From the NCBI GenBank assembly GCA_947174305.1, contig CAMWIH010000004.1, positions 1 through 43,327 of the forward strand: DNA of 43,327 bases, given 5' to 3'. Below, piece after piece: positions 35,065-43,327 of the stretch. Source of the stretch: an uncultured Porphyromonadaceae bacterium. GTDB lineage: Bacteria; Bacteroidota; Bacteroidia; Bacteroidales; Muribaculaceae. The notes beneath the pieces are model-generated. The model saw only the letters and a list, made by a program, of their open reading frames with translations. It was not told the DNA's origin and searched no databases. How positions within the stretch are numbered: the stretch's first letter is position 1; every line of letters starts with the position of its first letter. The translations under genes and the position numbers were made by a program.

Positions 35065-35072
35065 CAAAATTA
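35065..35072 (-). promoter_or_regulatory. -7 box of the DUF6242 gene
   Basis: Minus-strand TAATTTTG, exact TAnnTTTG. A 15-bp imperfect hairpin (35006-35020 with 35025-35039) lies between it and the ATG; its two wobble pairs form only on plus-strand RNA. Confidence 0.45.
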
Positions 35073-35171
35073 GCATTTCTTTGTGAAATTGTGAGCAAAA
35101 GTTGGAAGGAAATTAAAATTTAAGGTATTTTAACTGAAAAAGGAGAAGAAAAAATGAGGGTATGTCAAATT

Positions 35172-35219
35172 TGAACTGCACCCCAAAAGTTTTTTGTCTA
35201 ACTTTTGGGGTGCAGTTCA
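35172..35219. terminator. Strong hairpin downstream of wbuC
   Basis: Perfect 19-bp stem (35172-35190 with 35201-35219), 80 bases past the wbuC stop. It probably ends the polysaccharide operon on the minus strand, although no clean T run follows. Confidence 0.6.
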
Positions 35220-35299
35220 TTTTAACCCACCCTTGGCGTTAAGGAGGAGTTGGCTCCGGCTATTTAAGGGGTTTTAAAATTTTCTGTCGGGGGGAGCTG

Positions 35300-35689
35300 T
35301 TAATCCATCATGTCTTCGGGTTGGATTGGAGTGTATGGACCATCCTTGACTTCGAAAATGGCGGAAGGTTCAATCACTTCAATTCCGTGCCATTGATTTT
35401 TCGGAATCTGCACGCCATAGTTCCCCATGGCGGGATCAAGTAGGAATCGCTCTGTCTGTGCACCCATATCGTTGTAAAAGACCACCACCATCTTTCCGCG
35501 GAGCAGTATGTAGGTTTCGGCAGTGTGCGGATGCCGGTGGATGGGGATGGCTGTGCCGGGGAGCAGCACATTGACGAGACGCTGGGCCTTGGAATCAAGG
35601 CTTTCGTGGAAGTTGTAGTTCATGCGGAGGCGAAGGCTTTCTGAAGCCTCGTGCTCGATTTTATCAAGAAGCTGGGAATTTATGAGCAT
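35300..35689 (-). CDS. WbuC-family cupin
   Basis: 129 residues of the cupin fold. Metal-binding candidates are in HRHPHTAETYILLRGK (the cupin motif 1 pattern HxHx(n)E...G) and a second half DPAMGNYGVQIPKNQWHGIEV. WbuC proteins are small metallo-cupins encoded in O-antigen loci; their exact reaction is not settled. It is the last gene of the polysaccharide cluster, about 140 bases after the WecA-type gene with a tandem repeat between. Confidence 0.85.
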   Translation of the reverse strand: MLINSQLLDKIEHEASESLRLRMNYNFHESLDSKAQRLVNVLLPGTAIPIHRHPHTAETYILLRGKMVVVFYNDMGAQTERFLLDPAMGNYGVQIPKNQWHGIEVIEPSAIFEVKDGPYTPIQPEDMMD

Positions 35690-35715
35690 ATCAAATGATT
35701 TAAAAATTTTTTACC

Positions 35716-35832
35716 GGGCAGAGCCCCAGCCGTAAACGGCTTCGCGATGGCAGGAGCGGGGCAGAGCCACAGGGGGAAACGGCTTCGCGATAGCAGGAGC
35801 GGGGCAGAGCCCCTGGTGGAAACGGCTTCGCT
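35716..35832. repeat. 43-bp tandem repeat, about 2.7 copies
   Basis: Units start at 35716, 35759 and 35802, each beginning GGGCAGAGCC and containing AAACGGCTTCGC. Between the WecA-type gene and wbuC. Copies differ at several positions in the middle. Confidence 0.85.
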
Positions 35833-36815
35833 TAATTTTTTATCTTAGGAAAGTTTATGCGGGCAAGATATTCTTCGTGGAGATGGTAGAATTTCTTCAT
35901 GAAGAGGAGATAGGCCGTGGCGAGCAGGAGTATCACGATTCCCAGATAGAGGTAGTGATTGATGGGGAGCCATATCATTCCGGCAGAAATCAGAAGCTGG
36001 AGAGCCATGTAAAAGGAGGAGACTGTTACATGAGGGATTCCTAATTCATTGGCCATAATCTGGAAGGCGTGTTTGCGGTGTGCTTCTCCCAGTTTTTCAT
36101 GGAGCTGAATGCGATGGCAGATTGTCAGCACAGTGTCAGCTCCATAAACTGCAAGGAAGACGATGTAGGCAAAATCACCTGTGGCGAGAATCAGCTTCCC
36201 TAAAGCGAACAGCACGATGAAGGCCATAGAGATCGAACCCACGTCACCGGCAAAGCATTTCGCCCTTTTGCGGAAATTGAAGAAGCAGAAAACCAGCAGG
36301 CTCAATCCGGCTACAAAGAGGAAATCCATGGATATGAAGCCGGTCCGTGAGTTTAGATATATCAGCGGAATGATAACGGCAAGGGAGTAACCTCCGGTGA
36401 TTCCGTTGATACCGTCCATAAAATTATAGGCGTTTATTATGCCAACGCACACCACCAGTGCAACGATCACCATCCACCAGTCGTGAAGGTTCAGTATGCC
36501 GAATTGCTCAAACATGAGGAACATTGCTATGAATTGTGCCACCAACCGCCAACTGTCGGGTAAGGAGCGGACATCATCTGCAAAACTGACAGCACCGATA
36601 ATTGTGAGGCCTGCCATGAACCAGGAATATTGGAAACCGAAGAAGAACCAGAAGAGCCAGGCCCCGAATAAAAAAATAATTCCTCCGCCACGCAGTGTGA
36701 CAGAGGAATGTGATGACCGTTGATTCGGTTTGTCGATTATGTTAAGCCGGTCGGCGACGCGGAAGTAAGCCAATTCCATCAGGATCAGCAGAAGAAAGAT
36801 TATCAGTAAAGTCAT
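35832..36815 (-). CDS. WecA/WbpL-type undecaprenyl-phosphate sugar-1-phosphate transferase
   Basis: 327-residue polytopic membrane enzyme of the MraY/WecA family. It starts surface-glycan synthesis by moving a HexNAc-1-phosphate from UDP to undecaprenyl phosphate. About ten membrane helices are visible. The cytoplasmic catalytic motifs are FADDVRSLPD (DDxx), NAYNFMDGINGI and CFAGDVGSISMAF, plus HRKHAFQ near residue 246. The upstream neighbour is a NAD-dependent epimerase, an arrangement like WbpV-WbpL or WreV-WreU, in which the epimerase makes the sugar that this enzyme transfers. The specific sugar cannot be fixed from sequence. Confidence 0.9.
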   Translation of the reverse strand: MTLLIIFLLLILMELAYFRVADRLNIIDKPNQRSSHSSVTLRGGGIIFLFGAWLFWFFFGFQYSWFMAGLTIIGAVSFADDVRSLPDSWRLVAQFIAMFLMFEQFGILNLHDWWMVIVALVVCVGIINAYNFMDGINGITGGYSLAVIIPLIYLNSRTGFISMDFLFVAGLSLLVFCFFNFRKRAKCFAGDVGSISMAFIVLFALGKLILATGDFAYIVFLAVYGADTVLTICHRIQLHEKLGEAHRKHAFQIMANELGIPHVTVSSFYMALQLLISAGMIWLPINHYLYLGIVILLLATAYLLFMKKFYHLHEEYLARINFPKIKN

Positions 36816-36900
36816 TGGGGAAAAGATATAATAGAATCAGCGCTATGAGGCCCAAAATTTGCCTTGTGGAGCTATAATAGATGAGAATGCGGGGAGACCT

Positions 36901-37857
36901 TTAGTGGCTTGAGAAGCTTTTGATTGTCAAAGTCAGGCCGTCTGTGGCATCAACAGGCATTTTATCAATCCCGAGAGCTTTCTTGATCTTTGCATTCGAG
37001 ACCACGTAATTTTCTGTAAGCTTCTCAAGGCGAAAAGTATTGAGAGGGAGGTGTAGAAGGTTGCCAGTCCCGGCTACGAGATTAATCAACCCTTTGTTTA
37101 TTTTCCAAATACGAGCTTTTTTATCCATAGCTTTGCACATCACCTGAATCAGTTCGTTGGTGGAAAGCGCGTGGTCGTCGGCCATATTATAAATTCCGCT
37201 TTCTACCTTTTTCCTGAGAAGTTCTGAGATGATGAAAGTGAGGTTACCAATAGAAGTGAAAGTGCGTTTATTCTCAAAAGCCCCGAGAGGCCACGGGAGT
37301 CCTTTTCGTACAAAGCCATAGAGAAGGTTCAGGTTTCCTTTATTCCCCGGCCCATGAATCATGCAAGGGCGGAGAATTATGACATCCCGACCTTTATACG
37401 CATCGGGGGTAGTCTCCAAATTACCCAATATATGCTCTTCGGCTTTTACTTTGCTCTCTCCGTAAGGACCCACGGGGGAGGGAGTGACATTTTCCGTGAG
37501 GATTTCCCCATGCACCTTATCCACAGCGGCTTTGACAGAGCTGAAGAATATGAATTTTTTAATTTCCTGTCTATTGGTGAAGTATTCAAAAATTCTCTTG
37601 GTAAGGTCGGTGTTGACTTTGAAATATATGTCAGCTCCAGACTTGTTTTTAGTGTCGTGAGCTTTACCGGCAAGATGGATGATTGCATCTACGGAAGGAA
37701 TCTGATCATCATCTAAATCCTCCCAGGAGAATGTTTTTATTACGCCCTCCTTTTCAGGTGCGATAATGTCGAGCCCATAAATTTCATGCTGATCTTTAAG
37801 AGCGTTGACAAGATTGGAACCCACGAAACCGTGGATTCCGGTTATAAGGATTTTCAT
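36901..37857 (-). CDS. NAD-dependent sugar epimerase/reductase (WbpV/WreV-like)
   Basis: Short-chain dehydrogenase of the extended type. I start it at MKILITGIHGFVGSN (37857), 318 residues, because the Rossmann GxxGxxG follows at once; the ORF runs further upstream but the extra residues look like noise. The catalytic Tyr and Lys lie in YGESKVKAEE, with the Ser in FFSSVKAA. It probably makes or alters a UDP-HexNAc donor for the WecA-type enzyme encoded next, 85 bases downstream. A UDP-glucose/GalNAc 4-epimerase or a 4-keto reductase are both possible. Confidence 0.85.
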   Translation of the reverse strand: MKILITGIHGFVGSNLVNALKDQHEIYGLDIIAPEKEGVIKTFSWEDLDDDQIPSVDAIIHLAGKAHDTKNKSGADIYFKVNTDLTKRIFEYFTNRQEIKKFIFFSSVKAAVDKVHGEILTENVTPSPVGPYGESKVKAEEHILGNLETTPDAYKGRDVIILRPCMIHGPGNKGNLNLLYGFVRKGLPWPLGAFENKRTFTSIGNLTFIISELLRKKVESGIYNMADDHALSTNELIQVMCKAMDKKARIWKINKGLINLVAGTGNLLHLPLNTFRLEKLTENYVVSNAKIKKALGIDKMPVDATDGLTLTIKSFSSH

Positions 37858-38155
37858 AGAGAGTTTTATTAAGTTATGGGGGATAAGAGAGTGATGAGAT
37901 AAAAGGATCTTCGAGATTATTGATATCAAGCAGAGTGGAGGGTTAAAAAAACTACTATTGTGCTGTTGCGATTAATAATCCACCCTGTCTATAAGTTCGC
38001 GACCACACCATTTGATATTTGGAGGAGATATATAAGACGATCCATACATTCCGTAATTATCAAAATTCTCGGAGATATCTTTGATCTTTTAAGATGCAAG
38101 AGATTCATATATATGAGGAAGCGGCTCTTTCTTGCTCATCCATGTTAAAAATACG
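37858..38155. other. Gap between nuclease module and epimerase
   Basis: 298 bases, AT-rich. No gene, promoter consensus or hairpin stands out. A 62-codon plus-strand ORF there lacks any sign of being coding. Confidence 0.5.
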
Positions 38156-38842
38156 TTATAAAAAGTCATTAACATTGAGATTTATGGAAGAATATCCTTC
38201 CGGAACTTCAACAAAATAGAAGTCACAGACATTTCCAAGGGAATTCATACCAATACCGAAATTGCTCAAACACAGCAGATCGGATGTATCACAACTTAAA
38301 TGGTGAATCTTTTCATTTTTCGGAGGGAAAAATAACCCTCTGGAAAATCTACGTTCAGGTGTTCGAGGATCTTCGAGAGGTAAATTGGTCATCATGTGCA
38401 ATTTCTGAAGGAAATCCTGCTTAGGAGGATGTCCGCAGATTATGAATTTGATTACATAATTTTTGCGGTCATAGAAATTTGCGAGTCCTAAGACCATATT
38501 TAATTTTAAGAAAGTTCCTACTAATTGTCTTTTAGCTTTATATGCGCGTTCGGTTCCAAAACCAGACTTTAATTCGGTTAGGAAAATATAGTTAATACCA
38601 TTGTGCTCAAAAACTAATACTCCGTCACAATCCTTTCTAAGTATTTCAGGAGAACCTCCCTTATCAAATATAGAGGTAAGTTTCTGAGCAAGAGCATGAT
38701 CAAAAAATAAACCATCTATACCTGTCCAACATACTTTACGGACAGTTGTAGATTGATTTACATCATGCTCCAGAACCTCACAAGAACCCTTAAATTCTTG
38801 TGGTAGGATATTAGGGAAAATATTTTGAAAGAATGTGAGCAT
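38156..38842 (-). CDS. Putative PD-(D/E)xK nuclease partner of the AAA ATPase
   Basis: 228 residues, cytoplasmic. I do not recognise a named family. A PD-(D/E)xK-like core can be read: Asp73 (DGVLVF), Glu90-x-Lys92 (FLTELKSGF) and Gln106 on the following helix (AKRQLVGTF). That spacing is right for this nuclease fold. It lies 3 bases after the ATPase gene, so the two are co-translated. Sequence is AT-richer to the eye than the housekeeping genes. ATPase plus PD-(D/E)xK pairs are common in antiphage systems, so a DNA- or RNA-cutting effector is likely but unproven. Confidence 0.55.
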   Translation of the reverse strand: MLTFFQNIFPNILPQEFKGSCEVLEHDVNQSTTVRKVCWTGIDGLFFDHALAQKLTSIFDKGGSPEILRKDCDGVLVFEHNGINYIFLTELKSGFGTERAYKAKRQLVGTFLKLNMVLGLANFYDRKNYVIKFIICGHPPKQDFLQKLHMMTNLPLEDPRTPERRFSRGLFFPPKNEKIHHLSCDTSDLLCLSNFGIGMNSLGNVCDFYFVEVPEGYSSINLNVNDFL

Positions 38843-38845
38843 AAA

Positions 38846-40138
38846 CTATATGTTACCCCTTTCTTCAAAATTATTAATATCATCTTCAATATTTAGACTC
38901 TCAATGATAGCAGGATTAAAGGACTCGAAAGGTATTCCAGATTTTACAGACACATCCATTTCTTCAATTTTAGAAGAGCCATCATCTTGTTTGCGCAGAA
39001 CGTAGGCTTTAATTTTGGATGGGTCAATAAGTGAATCAAACGGTATCTGATATTTGTTTAGCAAATTGTAAAACTCGACAGATCCATTATTGATGGAGAA
39101 TAATCTTACGAGCAAATTTAATCTTCGAATAAAGAAATCACTATGGGAAGTGATTTGTAAATTACAACCTTGATTAAGAGCGACCCCAAGAAGATCAGCC
39201 ATAAAATTCTGACGTTTAGGATGAAGATGGGCTTCCGGCTCTTCAAATAGGATGGATGTGTTTGCTAAATTATATTTGCTAATCAAAAGAATAAAAGGAG
39301 CTAATTCTTTTACTGATGAGGCTGCTGCAGTAAGAGGCATCATCACACCGTCTGTGGTTTGATAAGTAAAAGTAGCCCCCGATTGCTTAATATCACCGGT
39401 GATTAGTCGTTGTAAAAGAGAGATTAAAGAGAGATCAGGGATTGTTGCCTTTTTTACTGGTTGGAAAAGATTTATCTTGAAATCAAAAAATTCATTATAC
39501 ATCCCCGACATAAAAGGAGGACGCTCGTTTAATTCCATCAAAGCACCTCTGGAGGGAGGTAATATAAATTCATTGATGAATCCCTGGAATTCTCCAAAAA
39601 TTGCCTTAGAAATTTCAGCACGAATTAAAGATTGGAAGGCATTGACATACATATTTCGCCTCCCCATTTCAGTTTGGTCGGCGGAATAAAGGTTGAATGT
39701 AAAGTTCTCTGAACTTATTTTACTGATCACTTCCTCTTTGTTGGCGATCCCAATCATTTCCTCCTGATATCGGAAAACAAATTCCTTTTTTTGAATAGGC
39801 CATTCAATCTCGATTTCACCAGCGAATGTTTGATGACCAATCATATATCCGATGTAATAGATTGCATCGGAATTAATCCAAGAGAAAAGGCTTTGAGTTT
39901 CTACGTTTAAGAGAACATCTCCATTTTGGGGAGTTTGAGGAAGTCTATCAGAAGAGAGATAATCAAAATAATGAGTTAGGCGAGTGCCTCCTAAGATGGC
40001 AAACACATAATGAGCTAAGAAAGCAGCATAACTCTTCCCTAAACCTGATTCACCGGTAAAAATTAAAAAAGGACAGACCTCAATTTCAGAATTCCTAATT
40101 GCTCCTAAACGGTTTATCTTAATCTTTATATTCTTCAT
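38846..40138 (-). CDS. ABC-type AAA ATPase (AAA_15/21-like), putative defence sensor
   Basis: 430 residues. Walker A GESGLGKSY (29-37), signature-like helix AASSVKELAPF (272-282), Walker B ILFEEPEAHLHP (296-307) and H-loop TSHSDFF (330-336) define an SMC/ABC-type ATPase of the kind found in OLD, Septu, PARIS and similar systems. A long middle insertion (about 100-260) has no recognised domain. With the downstream nuclease-like gene it forms a two-gene unit inside the polysaccharide locus with its own promoter. It is not one of the defence systems I can name. Confidence 0.75.
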   Translation of the reverse strand: MKNIKIKINRLGAIRNSEIEVCPFLIFTGESGLGKSYAAFLAHYVFAILGGTRLTHYFDYLSSDRLPQTPQNGDVLLNVETQSLFSWINSDAIYYIGYMIGHQTFAGEIEIEWPIQKKEFVFRYQEEMIGIANKEEVISKISSENFTFNLYSADQTEMGRRNMYVNAFQSLIRAEISKAIFGEFQGFINEFILPPSRGALMELNERPPFMSGMYNEFFDFKINLFQPVKKATIPDLSLISLLQRLITGDIKQSGATFTYQTTDGVMMPLTAAASSVKELAPFILLISKYNLANTSILFEEPEAHLHPKRQNFMADLLGVALNQGCNLQITSHSDFFIRRLNLLVRLFSINNGSVEFYNLLNKYQIPFDSLIDPSKIKAYVLRKQDDGSSKIEEMDVSVKSGIPFESFNPAIIESLNIEDDINNFEERGNI

Positions 40139-40172
40139 TGATCCTCAGTTCTGATAAATCATACCTCAAATG

Positions 40173-40203
40173 CAAAGTTAAAATAATTTATTCAATTTGG
40201 CAA
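40173..40203 (-). promoter_or_regulatory. Promoter of the ATPase-nuclease module
   Basis: On the minus strand, TTG (40203-40201), 20 bases, TAACTTTG (40180-40173): full Bacteroidetes consensus, about 30 bases before the ATG. It shows that the module can be expressed on its own. Confidence 0.6.
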
Positions 40204-40401
40204 TATCAAATGCTGCTTAAATGTAATGGATATTGAACAAGTGAATAACAAAAACGTTTCGGATTATACAATCTTGATGAATCCCTCTTTTGCTTGATGG
40301 CTTGTCTTCTCAATTTTTTGGATTACTATAATAACTGGATAAGAATAGTAAAAGGGTATTTAAAGTTCGGCATTGACTCACATCTTTGTGAAGTTTCTCT
40401 T

Positions 40402-41016
40402 TTACATGCTTTCATCATCTGATATGGAAATAGTCTTAACAACTCGTGCAGGGACACCTACGGCAATAGAATGAGATGGAATATCATTTACAACAACGCT
40501 TCCTGCCCCAATTGTCACATTGTCCCCTATGTGAACATCTCCAACTATGGTTACGTTTGCCCCAAGATTTACATTATTGCCGATGATGGGTCTTTTACCT
40601 CCATTATCTCCAATCGTAGTTAAATGTATGCACTTGAAATTATCCCCTATGCTTTCAGCGTTAATAATTGTCCCATAAGGATGGGCAAACCAAAAAGAAT
40701 AACCTATTTTGGTTGTTTTTGAAATAGAAAAATATCTATCGCCAGGTCTAAGCCACCCTATCAGCAGTGAAGGTATAATTCCTATTCTATGATAGAAGAC
40801 GCTCCGATAATATCGATTGTTGTGAAGGAAATACAATAATAATCCTAAGGAAGTTGATATATTAATGGAAAGTTGAGTTTTTAAAATATTCAAATCACTT
40901 TCCATATAAATTCTCTTAGATTTTCTAACCAATAAAAATATCAATATATGAGGCAAGTATATCCAAAAGCATAATATTGCCCCGATAAGCCGTAAAATGT
41001 CTCGATACTTTTTCAT
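40402..41016 (-). CDS. Serine acetyltransferase-like hexapeptide acyltransferase
   Basis: 204 residues. The N-terminal half has two hydrophobic stretches (about 8-30 and 52-66). The C-terminal half is a left-handed beta helix of hexapeptide repeats (PIIGNNVNLGANVTIVGDVHI and onward to VGVPARVV), with the acetyl-CoA-binding end AGSVVVNDIPSHSIAVG. Related to serine O-acetyltransferase, but in this polysaccharide locus it more likely acetylates a sugar. The N-terminal membrane-associated part supports that. It lies 20 bases from the epimerase gene upstream. Confidence 0.8.
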   Translation of the reverse strand: MKKYRDILRLIGAILCFWIYLPHILIFLLVRKSKRIYMESDLNILKTQLSINISTSLGLLLYFLHNNRYYRSVFYHRIGIIPSLLIGWLRPGDRYFSISKTTKIGYSFWFAHPYGTIINAESIGDNFKCIHLTTIGDNGGKRPIIGNNVNLGANVTIVGDVHIGDNVTIGAGSVVVNDIPSHSIAVGVPARVVKTISISDDESM

Positions 41017-41036
41017 GCATTCCTTATATTGAAGGT

Positions 41037-42107
41037 TTATGAGAGCTTATAGTAGTCTTTAAACCATGCCACTGTCCGATTAATACCCTCCTGAAGGTCT
41101 GTATTAGGCTTAAACCCGGTAGCCTCGGCCAGCGCTGATGAGTCAGCATATGTCTGATATACGTCTCCCTGTTGCATAGGGAGAAAGTCTTTCTTTGCTT
41201 CTTGGCCAACGGCTTTTTCGATGCATTGGATATAGTCCATCAATTTAGTCGGATGAGAATTACCGATGTTGTAAATACGATATGGTGCGGGAGATGTGGC
41301 GGGGTCTGGATTCTCTTCATCCCAATTTTCGTTCCCTTTCGGAATAACATTAATAATTCTTACAATTCCCTCTACTATATCATCAATATAAGTGAAATCC
41401 CTGAGCATATCTCCGTTGTTGAAAACTTTTATTGATCGGTTATGAAGGATTGCATCTATGAAAAGGAATGGTGACATATCAGGACGTCCCCACGGACCAT
41501 AAACGGTGAAAAACCGTAATCCTGTAGTGGGAAGGTTATAGAGCTTCGAATAGGCGTGGGCCATGAGTTCATTGCTCTTCTTAGTGGCAGCATATAGACT
41601 TACCGGATGGGCTATGCCATGATGTTCAGAGAAAGGTACCTGGCCGTTAAGTCCATACACACTGGAAGAAGAGGCATATACTAAATGTTTAACTTGATTA
41701 TTTCGACAGCCCTCCAGAATATTAATGAAACCATCAACATTGCTCTCGATATACGCATGAGGATTTGTAATTGAATACCTTACTCCGGCCTGGGCTCCAA
41801 GATTGATCACCACATCAAATTCCTCATTCGCCATCAACATTGCCATTGCTTTTGTATCTTCAAGATTCATGCGAATGAAGCGGAAGTGGTTGCCGAATCG
41901 ATCAGACTTGATAAATTTATACCAGGGGAAATCAATTATGTTGTCAGATATGAAAATACCATTATCCTTAAGGCGTGCCAATTTCAGGTTTTGTTCATAA
42001 TAGTCATTAATGTTATCGAGCCCAACTACTTTATAGTCCGTCTCCATTAAACGTCTTACTACCGCAGATCCAATAAATCCGGCCGCTCCGGTTACAAGTA
42101 TTTTCAT
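41037..42107 (-). CDS. NAD-dependent epimerase, UDP-glucuronate 4-epimerase-like
   Basis: 356 residues of the extended SDR family. The Rossmann motif GAAGFIGSAV starts at residue 7, ASSSSVYG (about 144) holds the catalytic Ser, and Tyr-x3-Lys is in YAATKKSNE. The NDYYEQNLKLARL region near the N-terminus is typical of UDP-GlcA/UDP-GalA 4-epimerases. It makes a uronic acid donor for the surface polysaccharide. It lies between the GT4 and the acyltransferase genes with gaps of 38 and 20 bases. Confidence 0.88.
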   Translation of the reverse strand: MKILVTGAAGFIGSAVVRRLMETDYKVVGLDNINDYYEQNLKLARLKDNGIFISDNIIDFPWYKFIKSDRFGNHFRFIRMNLEDTKAMAMLMANEEFDVVINLGAQAGVRYSITNPHAYIESNVDGFINILEGCRNNQVKHLVYASSSSVYGLNGQVPFSEHHGIAHPVSLYAATKKSNELMAHAYSKLYNLPTTGLRFFTVYGPWGRPDMSPFLFIDAILHNRSIKVFNNGDMLRDFTYIDDIVEGIVRIINVIPKGNENWDEENPDPATSPAPYRIYNIGNSHPTKLMDYIQCIEKAVGQEAKKDFLPMQQGDVYQTYADSSALAEATGFKPNTDLQEGINRTVAWFKDYYKLS

Positions 42108-42145
42108 AATATATGCTTATAATCAATAATTATTGTATGCCAAGC

Positions 42146-43267
42146 TTACATATTGAGTTCGTTATAGATTTTCATATGCTTCTCCACCACTTTGTCAATA
42201 GAGAAGTCTCGTTCAGCAATTTTTCTGGCTTCCTTGCCCATTTTCCTTCTCAAATCGGGATCATTTACTAAGATTCTGATTTTTTCTGCCAGCCTCTCGC
42301 TATCCTTAATGGGGATTATAAATCCATTTACGCCATCTTCCACAGTGTCGCGACATCCGATGGAGTCGGTGGTAATTATTGGGCGCCCTATGGCGTTTGC
42401 TTCAATCAGAGACTTGGGTAATCCTTCGCGGTAATAACTCGGGAAGGCTACGATAGATGATTTTGTAAGTAGCTCTTTTACATCAGTTCGGTAACCGAGC
42501 CATTGAACATAGTCACCATCGCAAAGAGCCTCAATCTCCTCCCTCTTTAAAGCAGAGGGATTCGACCATAGACCGCCCACCAAGATAAATTTAATTTTGT
42601 CCTTAAATTCAGGTTTCAATTTTTTTGCGGCGTCAATGAGTACTAACACACCTTTTTCCTCTATCATGCGGCCTGTAAAGATTATGCGAACCTTTCCAGT
42701 CTCCGGCAGAGTGGTGAAATTAAACTTGGTTAAATCGACTCCCGACCCTTTAATAAATTCTTTTTTAGAAGGTTCTATAATATTCTTATGCAAAAATAAT
42801 TCCTCATCATCATGGTTCTGGAAAATAACTTTTAGGTTTTTGTGCTTATGACCAATTTTCACTACTTTCAGCAGCGACTTGCTTAAAAGAGACTTCTCAT
42901 TGGTAAAAAGTGATCCCAAACCGCTTACAGCGTTTACTACTCCCTTTACATTATTGTATTTTGCAGCCAATCCCCCCCAAAGTATGCTTTTTAATCCGAC
43001 ATGATGTATAATCGCGTCTTTGTTCTTTCCGTATAGCTTTATAAGGAAGGAAAGTGTCTTAATCTCTTTGAAAGGATTCATCCCAGTGGCTTCCATGGGA
43101 AGATTGATGAACTTCAGGCCTAATTTCTTAATTTCATCACTTTTCCCGGTGTCATTTGTCACAATAGTCACATCCCAACCGGCTTCTTTAGCTTTCACCG
43201 CAATCTCTTTGCGATGAGAAAGAAAGAACCAGTCAACATTCACGACCATTAATAATTTCTTTGTCAT
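42146..43267 (-). CDS. GT4 family glycosyltransferase
   Basis: 373 residues with a GT-B fold. The N-terminal domain starts MTKKLLMVVNVDWFFLSHR. The C-terminal nucleotide-sugar domain has IIFTGRMIEEKGVLVLIDAA and the Ex7E motif EGLPKSLIEA (about residue 294) with GRPIITTDSIG next. It adds a sugar to the lipid-linked glycan in the cytoplasm. Donor and acceptor are unknown. It is the first gene of the minus-strand polysaccharide block in the window. Its start lies 60 bases from the window edge, so upstream partners are probably cut off. Confidence 0.9.
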   Translation of the reverse strand: MTKKLLMVVNVDWFFLSHRKEIAVKAKEAGWDVTIVTNDTGKSDEIKKLGLKFINLPMEATGMNPFKEIKTLSFLIKLYGKNKDAIIHHVGLKSILWGGLAAKYNNVKGVVNAVSGLGSLFTNEKSLLSKSLLKVVKIGHKHKNLKVIFQNHDDEELFLHKNIIEPSKKEFIKGSGVDLTKFNFTTLPETGKVRIIFTGRMIEEKGVLVLIDAAKKLKPEFKDKIKFILVGGLWSNPSALKREEIEALCDGDYVQWLGYRTDVKELLTKSSIVAFPSYYREGLPKSLIEANAIGRPIITTDSIGCRDTVEDGVNGFIIPIKDSERLAEKIRILVNDPDLRRKMGKEARKIAERDFSIDKVVEKHMKIYNELNM

Positions 43268-43327
43268 AATCTTTTGTGTTTGTAAGTTGGGGATCTTGTA
43301 TTAAGTTAAAGTTGAGCGTATATATCC

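Noticed and set aside
35716-35832. 43-bp repeats as a CRISPR array
   Set aside because: The units abut with no unique spacers, and no cas genes are in the window.
37960-38148. 62-codon plus-strand ORF in the gap after the nuclease gene
   Set aside because: Short, without ribosome-binding or promoter features, and its composition is that of AT-rich noncoding sequence.

Overview
The window reads as chromosomal DNA from a Bacteroidales member, and I would guess Muribaculaceae or a near relative. The reasons are the Bacteroidetes-type -7 boxes (TAnnTTTG) in front of many genes, short C-terminal sorting tails of the type IX secretion (T9SS) kind on several secreted proteins, a PorG/UppS/BamA/Skp operon, DUF6242 and DUF4890 proteins, and a CXXX-repeat radical SAM cassette. 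No rRNA, tRNA, insertion sequence or CRISPR array was seen. Most genes are on the minus strand.

Layout. 1-3.6 kb: alanine dehydrogenase, a SpoIID/LytB-like protein, and the decayed C-terminus of an AAA/DUF4143 ATPase. 3.7-8.6 kb: a LytS-type kinase, a LytTR regulator, a receiver-like protein lacking its phosphoacceptor Asp, and a large secreted leucine-rich-repeat (LRR) protein. 9.0-10.3 kb: a CobW/ZNG1-type GTPase with a His-rich insert. 10.6-15.8 kb: secreted proteins with sorting tails and a DUF4890 protein. 15.8-19.2 kb: a HAD phosphatase and lysA/lysC. 19.4 kb: a conserved orphan.

19.9-24.2 kb holds the most interesting unit. It is a tightly overlapping operon with a Tat-signal precursor carrying 13 Cys spaced mostly every four residues, a radical SAM-SPASM maturase, a SPASM-only partner, a small secreted protein, a small modification-system protein, and its own TatA and TatC. 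A roughly 365-nt structured leader precedes it. The arrangement suggests that the peptide is modified in the cytoplasm and then exported folded through a dedicated Tat pore.

24.6-26.6 kb: two tandem Rpn/PDDEXK_2 nuclease genes sharing an identical 509-bp core, which points to gene conversion. 26.7-35 kb: a TPR protein, murI, two Skp/OmpH chaperones, bamA, uppS, a PorG-like DUF6089 protein and a DUF6242 lipoprotein. This is an envelope-biogenesis block.

35.3-43.3 kb: the end of a surface polysaccharide locus (WbuC cupin, WecA-type initiating transferase, two sugar epimerases, a hexapeptide acyltransferase, a GT4 glycosyltransferase). It is interrupted by a two-gene ATPase plus PD-(D/E)xK nuclease-like module with its own promoter, which may be a defence system. 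All functional calls come from reading motifs and recalling families. No database search was run.
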